Numbered from the stretch's first letter, positions 24,350-36,072 are shown. The stretch is 64,000 nucleotides of DNA from Rhizoctonia solani (GCF_016906535.1 NC_057385.1:620001-684000); one strand, 5' to 3'. Notes: generated by a model from the letters alone, not told the origin. Translations and numbers: made by a program.

Positions 24350-24920
24350 TGTTATAACCTCCTTAACTATACCATCAGAATTGCCCAAATTTTCTATTAT
24401 TTTTAGTATTTTTTACAAACTTGATATCTTATGATTTTTGATCACGTGATCTTGGCGCTTATTATGCCGAGATGCCGCGCCGAGATGCCGTGCCAAGGGC
24501 GCTTAGGAGAAATCCACGCTTCTGCGCAGCCTGCAGCACGCTTCTCAATTGTCCTCTGTACTTCTTTCTCTCACGCGCACAGACCATGTAGATAGTGTGC
24601 TTTGTCTATATATACAGCAGGAAAATTGCTTGGAGACCCCAAGTCAATTTTACCTTGTCTCATATCCATTGAGGAGGCATCAGCCAGCTAAGTAGCCGGC
24701 CCCCAGTAGTTCTGCTAACGCACCATCCCCTTATCTCACTCACCACACCTCCAGGCCTCAGGCCCCCTCGCATTATCAGTAGAAAGTTAGTTGTTGCCGT
24801 AAGCGACTTAGTTAGATAAGTAGTTAGCCTAGTTAGTTAGATTACATCAGCTAGTGTAGTAGTACGGCCACAAGCGCCCGCCTTCACCAGCGTGTACCCA
24901 CCTTACAGTGGTGTACGACA
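24350..24920 (+). repeat. 3' LTR of the Ty3 element
   Basis: 571 nt, the same length as the 5' LTR, with eight substitutions and no indels by eye. Confidence 0.95.
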
Positions 24921-25080
24921 TAAGGGCTGATTAAGCACTGGAGCACTTGCCTATGCAACAGGGGGGACCCTGAATATTTCTGTGTGTAGCCACAAGATAG
25001 AATCTTGAATAATAAATACTACAAACAGGAGAAATATTACTTGCTACTGTTTATCTACTCAGCTGAATTTATATATATTT

Positions 25081-25639
25081 TGTCGTGACCCAACTGTAAG
25101 GTTGGTCACACGCTAGTGGGCGGGCGCTTACGGCCGTACTACTACAGACACTGTTTATGTAACTACTTATCTAGGCTATACTAATACCGCTTAAGGCGGT
25201 CTACTGCTTCTATACTACTGCAAGGGGGCCTTAGGCCTGGGAGGTGTGGTGAGTAAGGTAGAGGGGTTGCTACTGATGACTAAGGGGGCCAGCTACTTAG
25301 CTGGCTGGATATCCTCCTCAATGAATATGAGACAAGGTAAAATCAACTTGGGGTCTCCAAGCAATTTCCCTGCTGTATATAAAGAAGAGGGTGCACTATT
25401 TACATGGTCTGTGCACGTGAGAAAAGAGTATAGGTGTGAAATAAGAAGCATGCTGTGGACTGCGCAGAAGCGTGGATTTCTCCTAAGCGCCCTTGGCACG
25501 GCATCTTGGCACGGCATCTTGGCATGATAAGCGCCAAGATCACGTGATTGAAAAACAAAAGATATCAAGACCGTAAAAAATACTAAAAATATCAGAAAAA
25601 TCGTGCAAGTCCAATGGTATATGTTAGGAGGTTATGACA
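25081..25639 (-). mobile_element. Solo LTR related to the Ty3 element, target duplication TATTT
   Basis: On the minus strand it runs TGTCATAACC...GGGTCACGACA (559 nt) and shares blocks with the Ty3 LTR, including the CACGTG motif and the GCGCCCTTGGCACGGCATC block. TATTT lies on both sides (25076-25080, 25640-25644), and the sister repeat has a single TATTT at 28454-28458 with no insert. Confidence 0.92.
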
Positions 25640-25849
25640 TATTTAAATGAGTGAGAAAACAGCATATATGCAAAAGGCATTGCATATTAAGGGTATTCCT
25701 GAGGTTTGTAGGTTTTGTAAAGGTCACTATTGGATAGAGGGACCTTGAAAACCTTAGTTTGCATCTTTATCTCATTTGTTTACTGTAAAATTACCAGTGT
25801 AATTAATAAAATAAGTACAGATTAAAGAAGAAATGTCATATCCATAACA

Positions 25850-25944
25850 GCCTTAGATTAGTAGATTAGATAACAGTGTCTGTAGTAGTACGGCCGTAAG
25901 CGCCCGCCCACTAGCAAGTACCCACATTACAGTGGTGTGCAACA
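25850..25944 (+). repeat. Ty3-type LTR end fragment
   Basis: Ends ACATTACAGTGGTGTGCAACA and carries the AGTACGGCCGTAAGCGCCCG block shared with other LTRs of the nest. It abuts the long LTR on one side and the gag relic on the other, so it marks a junction of a rearrangement. Confidence 0.6.
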
Positions 25945-27037
25945 GATCTCTTAAGCTCATGAGAGTTAATAGGCTCAGAAGGCTGAGGTCTACTAGAGGA
26001 AGGTTCCAACATCTCTATATCTGGAAGTCCAAATACAGGGATCATTCTCTGGAAGGTAGCTGGGCTAGTCTTATGACCAAAAGGTGAAGACTTCCTTATA
26101 GAAGAACTTGGCTTAGCTAGCTTGTTTGCTTCCTGAAGAGCTTCATATTCCAAAGGAGACAGTCTTGGAGAATGTCTGGATGATGACTTATGAGAGTGAG
26201 GTGATATCCTTCTTGAGCTACTAGGTCCTGCTTGAGGGTCTTCCAAGGCTGGCATGGAAGCATGTGGCTTGATGGGTGATTCATAGGGTTGGATAGGTTG
26301 GGGAATTGTCATGCCCTAGAGGCGTGACCACCTTAAAATCCACTAAGTCAAAGAAATAGTGAATATATGCGCTATTTTCTTGAAGATTTATGGATATATG
26401 CATCTTTATGCTATTTAGGCGCTGAGCGCTTATTATGTAATCTCATCACATGACCTTTAGTCATGTGATCTTGTTTTCTTATCTCTGGTCATGTGACCTT
26501 ATCTTTGTTATTGTGTTTGTCACTGTATATACTATTCCCTCTGCTTGTTGAATATATAAGGAGGGTTCTGAGAGCCTTAAGCCTCAGAACTCAACCTCTT
26601 ATCCCTTCCACACTACCTACCCTTGGCATACAATCAGGTGCACCTTGAGTGTAATAGTCCCTGCCTTGGTTCTAGCCCTGCTATCTTAATAGTATAGTGC
26701 ATTTTACTTAAATAGGTCTTGTCCTACCCTTCCCTGGCATTGCCTTGAGCTTTGTTAGGTCCTACTAGTTGATAAGTCCTATATTAGGCAATAACTAGTT
26801 AGGTTTTACCTCTTGGTAGTTGTTGGCTCTGACAGGAATCACTAGCTCCTCAGGAGAGGATTGTTCAAGAGAGTACCTAGTAGGTCCAAAAGGGTTGCTG
26901 GGACTATCTGTAGGTATGCTGTCTCTAGGAAGCACAGAGCTTCTAGGGGTACTATGTCTAGGCATACCTTCTCTTGAAAGTCTTGTGTCCCAAGGGGTCC
27001 TATTAGAGGATGCAGGTCTACTTGATCTTCTAGACAT
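25945..27037 (-). pseudogene. Gag-like relic of the long-LTR element, split by a solo LTR
   Basis: On the minus strand an open frame starts at 27037 (MSRRSSRPASSNRTPWDTR), is cut by the solo LTR 26307-26834, and resumes in the same frame after one copy of the target duplication is discounted (QPIQPYESPIKPHASM). It continues to about 25945, where it runs into the LTR fragment. Ser/Pro-rich with HS and RR clusters, like N-terminal parts of fungal gag proteins. The rest of the internal region, with any polymerase, is missing. Confidence 0.6.
26307..26834 (+). mobile_element. Solo LTR, family TGTCATGCCC, target duplication GGAAT
   Basis: TGTCATGCCC...GGCTCTGACA, 528 nt, with GGAAT at 26302-26306 and 26835-26839. 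It interrupts the gag-like frame. The first 240 nt are almost identical to the copy at 17660, and the remainder is more diverged. Confidence 0.92.
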
Positions 27038-27158
27038 AAAAGAATGTTAGTAGAGTACCACAGTTAGAATGTATATACAAAGTATGAAAAAAGCTTGTAC
27101 AAAAGATTACAGGTAAGAATTAAAGATAACCAACACTATGCCCTGCAGTGGTCACCAA

Positions 27159-28663
27159 TGTTAAGAGTCGTGTAAGTACAGGAGTAAGAAAGAATTACTA
27201 TATACAAAATGTATATGGGAATAACTAAGAACTAGTATTTAATAATCAGAATATATGCACAGAATATATGCACAATATAGGCTAGGTTATCAGGAATAAC
27301 AACTCCTAACAAATAGTCTAGCAACTATCAAGTGCAGGTGGTTGGTTATGTATAGTACCTTAGACTAATGTTACTTAAGCCTAAGTGACTAAGGGTAGGA
27401 TACTTAAGGTTTCTGGGATAGTTCCTTAAGTAAGAGGGTTACCTGACTAATGTACAGGATTTATAGAATTTGCCTAATAAGTATAGGACTTATATATGCT
27501 CAAGTAAGACTTAAGACTTATGGGGTTTACCTAAAATATATCTAGGATTTATGAGATATTGCAGATAAAGCTATCTACAATATAAGGGGTATGGTGGATT
27601 GAAACACTATCACTCAATCACAACAATCCTCACAGTATTGTTGCACTATACTCAATGTTGAACTCAACAACTGTGACAGTCAAGGGGCACAGGGTTGCAG
27701 TAAGTACACTAATAGGTTACCCTGTGTCTGTTGGGACTGGCCTATGGTCTTAGTGCACCAAATAACCTCCTATGCTATTTACAGTGAGTCAATCACTAAA
27801 GTAAATGCGCAGATAAGCTGTTAAAGGCTTGTGTGTATATGTCAATATATAAGAGTAAAAGTAGGATGCATTAGAAGCATCTTCACAGGGTCCTTTTATA
27901 CCCTGAGAAGGCGCACAAACAAGTATATACATGATTGATACCAAGAGGGGGTACAGGAGGTACATGTGGCAACTGAAACACTTAGGAGAGCCAATACTTT
28001 GGTATATAGTAAACAAACAACAGATCCTAATATTTGCCCCAAGGCAGTATTTGCCTATGTGGGTCCTTGGATGTCCCAAGGCTAAGTGTTTCATCCTTGG
28101 AGTAAACAGTCCCAAAGGTAGGATACCACTGCATTGGGTACTTACAGTAAATGGGGCATAACTCTGCCAAATGTTGTCCGTTTTGGGTGTTTGACCCAGC
28201 GTTCTGGAGCGCACAAACATGCGCACCTAAGCGCAAGCGATTCGGCAGTGTGGGATGCCCGGGTGATGGAGAAAAGGCGCATTTAGTGCGTCAGCGCTTA
28301 AGGGCTGATTAAGCACTGGAGCACTTGCCTATGCAACAGGGGGGACCCTGAATATTTCTGTGTGTAGCCACAAGATAGAATCTTGAATAATAGATACTAC
28401 AAACAGGAGAAATATTACTTGTTACTGTTTATCTACTCAGCTGAATTTATACATATTTAAATGAGTGAGAAAACAGCATATATGCAAAAGGCATTGCATA
28501 TTGAGGGTATTCCTGAGGTTTGTAGGTTTTGTAAAGGTCACAATTGGACAGAGGGACCTTGAAAACCTTAGTTTGCATCTTTATCTCATTTGTTTACTGT
28601 AAGATTACTAGTGTAACTAATAAAATAAGTACAGATTAAAGAAGAAATGTCATATCCATAACA
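27159..28663 (-). repeat. Right copy of the long LTR (1,505 nt, uninterrupted)
   Basis: On the minus strand it starts TGTTATGGATATGAC and ends ACTCTTAACA, followed at once by TTGGTGACCACTGC, which looks like a tRNA-type primer site. It keeps the empty sites of the three insertions found in the left copy. It contains coding-like pieces on both strands (for example a short CRFCKGHNW knuckle-like frame on the plus strand near 28520), so it may be a composite rather than a simple LTR. Confidence 0.75.
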
Positions 28664-29281
28664 CTGGTGCTTAAGGTACCTTCATTTTAGGACTGATTGT
28701 GCGGATTGGGTCTTATGGGAAAGGCCTACAGCCAGGGTCCCTCTTGGCTGTTGGGATGGAATTGGACCATATCCAATGGACCACTGGTCAAGCAATCTAG
28801 AACTTCTAGATTATTGGCTTGCTTATGGGTAGTCACCTGTTATAATTATTGAATATAGGCAAAGGCTAGCTTTGGCTTGACTATCTATTCAATGTTTTCT
28901 AAAATCATCTTAGTGAGCATATTTTCTGTAGTTGACTTGCAACAGCAAGATCTTCAAGATCAACGCCCAAGCAGGGTTAACTAAGATTTATGTGCATACA
29001 TATGGCAACAGAGTAACTTGACAGGCTCAAGTTTGTGTCAGCAGCAGTAAAGATCTGAATAGCAAAGATAAACATGGTGGATTATGGAGACAGACCATCA
29101 ATCACTTCATTAGAGACCAAGCAGGCGAGAAATACGATGGACTGCGAGCAAAGAATACAATCTATTGCTATGGATGGCATTAATTATGAAATTATATGAC
29201 AGAGTAAAACCTTTTCCGCAACAAATAAAGTAAATACAATATGGTGAAACAGGCGAGCAATGCAAATCGGCGAAAGAACGT
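28664..29281. other. Intergenic with a retroelement coding relic
   Basis: From 28690 to 28832 a plus-strand frame without start reads like a gag fragment (WSSNLELLDYWLAYG then stop). The remainder is AT-rich, with the 3' UTR of PDR transporter B at its right end. No intact gene. Confidence 0.4.
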
Positions 29282-32200
29282 TTACCGCTTCGCAAACTTG
29301 AAGAGCCTAGAGGCGACCAGGGTAATAATAACGTTGAAGACGGTGAATGCGATCATGATACCGAGATCGCGCCAGCGAGTGTCGAATGAGATATCGAGAC
29401 CGACGTAGAAGTCATCACCGACGGAGTAAGGGCAGTATCGGCCTGGAGAAGTTGATTAGAGGGTAGTAATGGACAACTTAGAATAGGAGGACTTACAGTC
29501 AGAACTAGCTTCCGGATTGTCCAAGTATCCGACAGTAGCGTTCACAAAGTCACCGGCCCATTGCATGCAGGTCTGGCCAGAAGGAGGCTGGAAGATGGAG
29601 AACTCGATCGGGCTGCAAGTTATCGGAAGGCCGTGCAATTCGGTAGAGACCAATCCGGAAATCATGCGTGTGAAAGGATCGAGATGGTACAACCAAGCAC
29701 GCCAGAACTTGGGCATCGAGGCCTTAGGAATGGTGACACCACAGAAGAGGGAGAACTAGGAGAAGGTTGAGCTCTGTAGCTTGAATAGGAGTAAGTAGAC
29801 CTACTGTAACTAGGATGAACGGATTGAGAAGAGAAGCGATGTAAACGCTAGGGGTCAAGGCAGCCAACATCTGACCAAGGGTAACTGAGAAAATCTCAGT
29901 GATCAGAATCATGAAGAAATGGTAGCCTGCACGATCCGATGCGGTGTTGAAGCCGGCCGGGTAGTAGAACAACAAGAAGTAGACAACAGCGCATAGAACA
30001 CTAAAATGGTATTAGGAGTCTGGATAGCACAGAGGAAGGGAGGGGACTTACGAGTAGGGCATTTCAGCCATCAGTTGACCGAGAGCAAATACAAACTGGG
30101 AGTACATGCGAGAAGACGATTCGCGGATGAAAATCATTCGTGCAATAATGAACATAGGCTCGACTTGGGAGATGATAATCGCGGGCATGACACTGGCCAT
30201 GAAGATTCCGAACACACGGTACTGCAAATCTTGAGTGGAGTTGCCGAGTTGCAAGAAGGTCAAGGAGGTAAGGAGAGCAATGGCCCCGTGCGAAAACAGA
30301 CGAGTGAAGCCATAGTCGGGTTGACGCCAGAAGGCAGTGAGGGTACGTTCCGAGACGATCTTGAGCTGATGGATGAATGGGGTAGCATATTCGTCATTGG
30401 CCTTGGGATCAACTTCCGGCGGGTGCTTGGCTGCTTCCTCCTTGATGTGTTGGATCTCGCGCTTGACCTCCTGGAAGTTAGAGCTCTGGCGCCATAGTTC
30501 AGCCCAATCAGTGGGTCCAACTCGTTCACGAGACCCAGCACCAATGGCCTCCAAGACGTATTCGGCCGGGTTGGCATCGGGAGGGCAGTCGGCTCCGCGG
30601 TCGGCGAGGTATTTGACCAAATGCTGGCTGTCCTTGCCGATAGGTCCAAAGTACACGCATTCACCCCCACGCTGCAGCAGAAGCAGGTTGTCGAACTGCT
30701 CGAACAAAAGTGCGTTCGGCTGATGGATCGTGCAGAGGATTGCCTGTCCCCCTGCGGCTAGCTTCTTCAGGAACCGAACAATGTTGTACGCAGACTGCCC
30801 GTCAAGGCCCGAAGTCGGCTCGTCCAGGAACAGCAGTAGCTGAGGCTTGGCTGCCAGCTCCACACCGATCGTCACACGCTTGCGAGCTTCGACACCGAGT
30901 CCGACACCAGGCTGGCCGATCATGGCATCGGCAATGTCCTCCATCTCGAGCAGAGCAATGACCTCCTCGACGTATGCGTCCTTTTCTTCCTTTGAGACCT
31001 CATATGGCTGGCGGAGATATGCAGAGAAGCGGAGAGCCTCGCGGACGGTGGCAGTGGACTCGTGGACGTCGAGCTGCTCGCAGTATGCGGTACCACGCTG
31101 GAAGGCGACACCAGTGCGCTCACCGCCGATGAGGACGTCACCGTGGATGACACCGATGGTCTTGCGACCGGCCAGGACGTCGAGCAGAGTAGTCTTGCCG
31201 GCTCCCGAAGAACCCATGAGAGCGGTGAGAGTACCGGGCTTGACGTAGCCGAAGACCTTGTTGAGGAGCTGGCGAGTGCCGCCGGGAACGGGGACGGTGT
31301 AGTCGAGGTTCTCCCAGGTGAATGCCTTGGTGGACTTGGTCAAAGCACCACTGACGGTGTCCTCATCCTGACCCTTGCGACCGGCGGCCTTGCGCTGCTT
31401 GAGGCGATCGTTGAGTTCCTTATTCTCCTTCTTCTCCTTGGCATAGATAGTGATTGCGCGAGCGTGAGCACCATGTCTGAAAAGGTTTGTAAGGACTCGC
31501 GCTAGAACTTGAAATATCTGGAACTTACTGGAACTTCTCCATAGCCACAATCTGCAAAGCAACAAAGGCGACGAAGAACAATACGAGGATACCAAAGTTG
31601 CGCCAGATGTCCTTCTTGGCGTACTCGAAGCTGGCAGCCATGTATGCGTCACCGGATACAAGGGGGTTACCAGGGCTCGCTCCCAAAAGCGTACAGGCCT
31701 GGTTGGGACCGAGCTCGGAGGGGTACTTGGTGATACCGCCCACATTGCGGGGAATAATGTAGTTGCCAACACACTGGAGATCGATGCGATAGAACTCGTT
31801 CTCCATCATAGAGGCGAAACCATAGTTCAAGGGGTTCCTGAAATCATTTATGAATGAGTAAAATGAAGGGGAAGTGCAGACCAAGATTGACTTACATATA
31901 CCAAATCCAGAAGAGCCATCGCTTCATAGAGTAAACGGGGATCATATAACCGGCATAGATAACCATAAGGGTGATGAGTACCGCAGCTAAACGAGCAGCG
32001 ACATCATATCCAGTGCAAATAATACCAATCTGCATGTTAAAAGGTCAGCTTCAAGAAAGGGTAAGGAGAGCATTCGTTACTAACCAAACGGAAGAACGCA
32101 GTCATCGCCAAGAACGTAGTGTAGGTGAACAGATAGAACGTGAAGAACGCCCCAGCACTCCGCTCAAGACCAGTCATGAAGTAGATGATGATACAGAACA

Positions 32201-34270
32201 GCAGGATCCGAATAGAAGTGAGAGGAATATCCGTGATTGTTTGTGCGACCGAGAGTGCACTACCGCGATAGAACCGATACGAGAGCTGTTTGTACAAAAT
32301 CGGGCGACCTTGCATCATTGCCGGCTATGTTGGGTGGTGAGCAAGCAGCTATCATATCAAAGTAGGAGACTTACGAGTTCACTGAATGCATTGAGAGCGT
32401 TGAACAAGAGAGCCATGAAAACCACACCACCACGGGTGAAACCACCGGCAGCGGTAAGAGGGAGATTGAGATACAAACTACCGGCCACGATTGCAATAAT
32501 AATAGCCGTTGCGAAACTAGTAAATATAGAGAACTATCGAACACTAGTGTTAGCATCAGCCCAAGGGGCTACCAAGAATAAAACGTACAGTGTCTTGAAT
32601 CTGCATAAGCCATTGCCGCCAAACCAAAGTCTTCACCATGCTAACGAAGCTGACAGTGTGCGGATCCTTGCGAGAGACATGCTTGCGCTTCTCCTCTTTG
32701 TTGGCTCGGAGGAACTGGGCTTGTGCACCAGCAGGATCGTTTGCCTCTTGCTGCCACTCGGCCTTCATAGCTTGGCGCTCCTCGACCATGCGAGACCAGT
32801 ACTTGCTTTGCTGGAAAGCTTGAGCGAGTTGATCTGGAGTAGAGGGAACGTCGGCCTCAGAGCGGCCCTCGGCGAACGCACGCTCGTTCGGGTCAGTGCA
32901 GCCGGTAAGGTAGTCCGCAGTCGTCTGACGAGGCAAGTTGCGGAACCCAAGCGACAGCATATAGTCCCGTGCTTCCTTGGCAGGTCCAAAGTACACCTGA
33001 CGACCTTCGTCGATGAGCAGCACCTTGTCGAACTGGTCGTAGATGCCCTCGCCGGCTTGGTAGAGGGAGACGAAGGTGGTGAGCTTGAAGATGTCGGTCA
33101 TGATGCGAAGAGACTTGGCATAGTCGAGAGCAGTGGAGGCGTCGAGACCGCGAGTAGAATTGTCCCAAGAGCAAACGCAAGCACGACTCGCCTGGTAGCA
33201 AAGTTATTATACACTCGCACTTTAATCACACACCCAACTCACCATCATCTCGGCAATGGAGACACGCTTTCGCTCTCCTCCAGACACACCACGGATGAAT
33301 TCATTTCCAACCACGGTATTGCGGGTGTGGGTAATATTGAGCATGGCTAGAAGAGTGTCAAGAACCTCGTCGTTGAGCTGAGCGCGAGTTTGTTCGGGAA
33401 GAAGACGCCCGGGAGACTTGAGCTTGAGGGCAAACTGCAATGTCTGAGCAACCGACAGGATGGGGTAATGAATATCATCTATATGGATTGTCAGATACTT
33501 ATTAGCCCGTGAGATAAAACCTTTACACACCTTCCATATTGTAAGCCGCTTGTCCAGCATAACGTTTCTCAAACTCTGCGGCACCGATGCCGGCGTACTG
33601 GACATCACCATCGACGCTCAGGAAACTACCGCGTTGATTTGCGATAGTCTTGAGGAAGGACGAACACCCAGAACCCGGACGGCCCAAGACCAAGACCATC
33701 TCTCCAGGGCGCACTGCACCATTGAAAGAGTGCAAAATCGTCTTGGGAGCACCTCCGGGTCCACCAACCAGGCTCTTTGCGATGTAATAGGGAGACAAAA
33801 AGAACTCCTTGACCGCATCTGGGAATGTGCGAACGTCTGTCCAAATTTTAATTAGACTCCGGGGCAATATGACGAAATGCAGATCCCTCACAGATTTTGA
33901 CTCCTCCAACTCCCGTTACTCTCAAGTTCTCGAAAGTAACACCCACATGCTTTTTGGAAAATCCGGCTTCGTCTTGCTTCCCAGAGGTAGAACGCAAGTA
34001 CTCGAGCAAGTCGAAAGTCTCTTGTTTTTCTACATCACCACCAAATGCTTCCTGGTGCTTGGTGCTCTGGCGTGTTAGGCGCCGGGCAAGTGCGTTGAAT
34101 TGGGCCTCGGCCTCCTTGACATTAACACCGTCCTGATGCTCGCCATGGTGTTTCTTTTCTACATCGGACAGCTCGATGTTCTCGGAAGGGGTACGAGAGG
34201 GAACTGCAGTTGCTGGGTCAGAGTTGGCAGTTGTTGGCCGCTGACGGTCAACAGAGTCGAGGTACGACAT
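29282..34270 (-). CDS. PDR-type ABC transporter B (ABCG full transporter, 12 exons, intact)
   Basis: Paralog of transporter A and the intact copy. Exons on the minus strand: 34270-33892, 33836-33531, 33478-33243, 33191-32589, 32533-32375, 32324-32085, 32029-31896, 31837-31529, 31476-30052, 30000-29805, 29755-29497, 29442-29282, giving 1,468 aa with no break. NBD1: GRPGSGCSS near residue 180, VSGGERKR near 298. NBD2: GSSGAGKTT near 885 and [12 protein letters not shown]. Two TMD blocks and the Cys-rich loop (GQTCMQWAGDF) follow the PDR plan. Likely a plasma-membrane efflux pump for azoles, phytoalexins or similar compounds, but substrate is unknown. It lacks five introns found in A. Its start is 553 bp from a divergently transcribed hydrolase gene. 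Confidence 0.96.
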
Positions 34271-34823
34271 CGGGAGATAGAGGGAGGGATGGTTTCCAAC
34301 CTCCTCCCAGTCTCCAACTATATATTCGAGCAGGGTGGCGCTGAAATAAGCGGCCTATCGACAATGACCGGCATAAATCTCCAAATATCAAAGCGATCCG
34401 CGCTCACGACTAACATCCCTCTCGGCATGGCTATTTCCGCATCAAAATACTACACAAAGACCACGGTTGGATTGAGGAAGAGCGACACATTTTTGCATAA
34501 TAGACCCGAACGCAGTATAATTCTAAGTGTGAGGACGAAATCCAATGTACTGAGACGGCGCGGCTCTGAACACCCTGAGGTAATCTTGTTGACGAAATTG
34601 ATCCAACGCACACGCGCGCGTATAAACTACAACTTGGCGCTTACTGATAGGGTACGGGCCAATCAGCACTCGAGCCTGGCAAGTGGTTTCGGCGACCGAA
34701 GGCTGGTTTGACTATATCGTCCGCGATTGCGAAAATCAAAGAACGTGGGGAACGACAAGCTCTTGAATAATAGTTTCGTCAAAATAGCAACAAGGCTTGT
34801 CTCTTCATCAAATGCTTGGTAAA
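34271..34823. promoter_or_regulatory. Divergent promoter region
   Basis: 553 bp between the start codons of PDR transporter B (-) and the LACTB2-like gene (+). Both promoters must lie here. A TATA-like TATATATTC occurs at 34319-34327, 50-60 bp upstream of the transporter start. No specific factor site is claimed. Confidence 0.55.
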
Positions 34824-36072
34824 ATGGAGCTTCTCAACATTCACCGAGTCAGTATACTGATTCATACATGAGCGAATCAAATAATTTACTCTTACACACA
34901 ACAGATGGGACCTCTCGTCACTCGCATACTGGGTCAGGTGATTATCCTCCGATTCGTAGCACGTTATAGCACATCCACTCATCTCTCGCGTGTTCGCTAG
35001 AATCCTGGAAAATTCACGCTTCAAGGTAGCCATTGTCCTCTCATGCCCGCGAGGTTACCTCACTGTCCTCCCACAAGGAACCAACACTTATCTTATCGGC
35101 CGCTCAGCACCCTACATCCTCATTGACACGGGCGAGGGCAAGCCCGAATATATCCCTCAACTCCGCACTACTCTCGAATCTTCGTCCAACGGCCAATGTC
35201 CAATTAGTGACATAATTATTACCCACAAGCATCAGGATCATCATGGAGGCTTGATCGACGTTCTAGATTTCCTCTCATCCCAACGCTCCACAAACTCTAC
35301 AGAATCTTGGCATCCTCCTTGCATCCATCTCCACCCATTGCCCGCTGGCGTCACTGATTCCAGCTTGACCGCTACAATCTCTCGACTCAAGTTCGGTGAT
35401 TTCACCCCGAAGTCTGACTGTACCGTTTTGTTCCCCCTGAGCGATGGTCACCAGGTTCAAACTGCCGACGCATCCGCTATGCTCGAGGTTGTTCACACAC
35501 CCGGTCACACGGCCGATTCAATTTCTCTCATCCTCTTTGACTTGAGCGAGGCCAAATCTCCTGTTCCGGTAGCTTTGTTCACAGCTGACACCGTCCTTGG
35601 AGCCGGAACTGCGGTATTCGAAGATCTTTCTCTGTATATGCAAAGTCTCCGGCGCCTTGTTGAGCTTCCTATTTGGACCCACTCCATCACACTTCATCCG
35701 GGACATGGCCCTGCGGTCCCACCCGAGTCATCCAAATCGCACATTGAGACCTATATCTCTCACCGGCAGGCAAGGGAAAACCAGATTGTTGACGTATTCA
35801 AGAAGAGTCATGGGAAAACCACGGTTGGTCATATAGTTGAGTCATTATACGCCGAGTACCCCCGCACATTGTGGCCCGCCGCGGCACACAGCGTCGGTCT
35901 CCATTTACAGAAACTCGGGATTGAAGGAAAGATTAAGAGGCCAGGTGAAAAGCCAGTGTCGGATGTAGGGGAATACGATGGTGTCAAGATGGAGCAAGTT
36001 GGTGCCGCCGGTATGGACGCTGAATGGGAGTGGGCCGGGTTCGAGGCACCGGGTACTGAGACAAAGTTGTGA
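34824..36072 (+). CDS. LACTB2-like metallo-beta-lactamase-fold hydrolase
   Basis: Exons 34824-34847, 34905-34937, 35001-35025 and 35078-36072 (358 aa). The three tiny 5' exons are supported because they rebuild the family's N-terminal signature, LGQNPGKFTLQGTNTYLIG. Metal site: THKHQDHHGG (HxHxDH), then HTPGHTADS and HPGHGP. The last 90 residues fit the winged-helix tail of LACTB2 proteins, with the basic run GIEGKIKR. Human LACTB2 is a mitochondrial ribonuclease; fungal relatives also include thioesterases beside polyketide synthases, but there is no such synthase here, so a housekeeping role is more likely. An ATG further in the first long open stretch (34990) would start inside an intron and is not used. 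Confidence 0.85.

Larger units (their letters stand above)
18653..24920 (+). mobile_element. Full-length Ty3 (Gypsy) chromovirus retrotransposon
   Basis: A 6.27-kb element with two 571-nt LTRs (18653-19223 and 24350-24920, both TGTTATAACC...GTGTACGACA), flanked by the 5-bp duplication TAAGG (18648-18652 and 24921-24925). Inside are gag, then pol in the order protease, reverse transcriptase, RNase H, integrase and C-terminal chromodomain, which defines a chromovirus. A self-complementary primer site and a purine tract complete it. The LTRs differ at eight positions. Both gag and pol carry one apparent base loss in a C run, so the copy as printed is defective, though it may be intact in reality. 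Confidence 0.97.
16576..25849 (-). repeat. Left copy of a long (about 1.5 kb) LTR, split by nested insertions
   Basis: It matches the uninterrupted copy at 27159-28663 piece by piece: 16576 to about 16857, about 17245-17659, 18196-18652, 24926-25080 and 25645-25849. The gaps are an LTR-like insert near 16858, a solo LTR, a full Ty3 element and another solo LTR. Ends are TGTTAAGAG and CCATAACA. Relative to the other copy it also has small tandem expansions near 17630-17655 and 18362-18397. Confidence 0.8.

Noticed and set aside
18228..28236. Repeated minus-strand frames starting MRMFVRSRTLGQTPK as a gene family
   Set aside because: Both copies lie inside the two copies of the long LTR; they are duplicated repeat DNA with no recognisable protein features.
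16576..28663. Calling the two long LTRs and their interior one intact retrotransposon
   Set aside because: No target duplication at the outer edges and almost no internal coding region.
34990..35077. Start of the LACTB2-like protein at 34990
   Set aside because: That reading runs through an intron; the spliced upstream exons rebuild the conserved LGQNPGKFTLQG segment instead.
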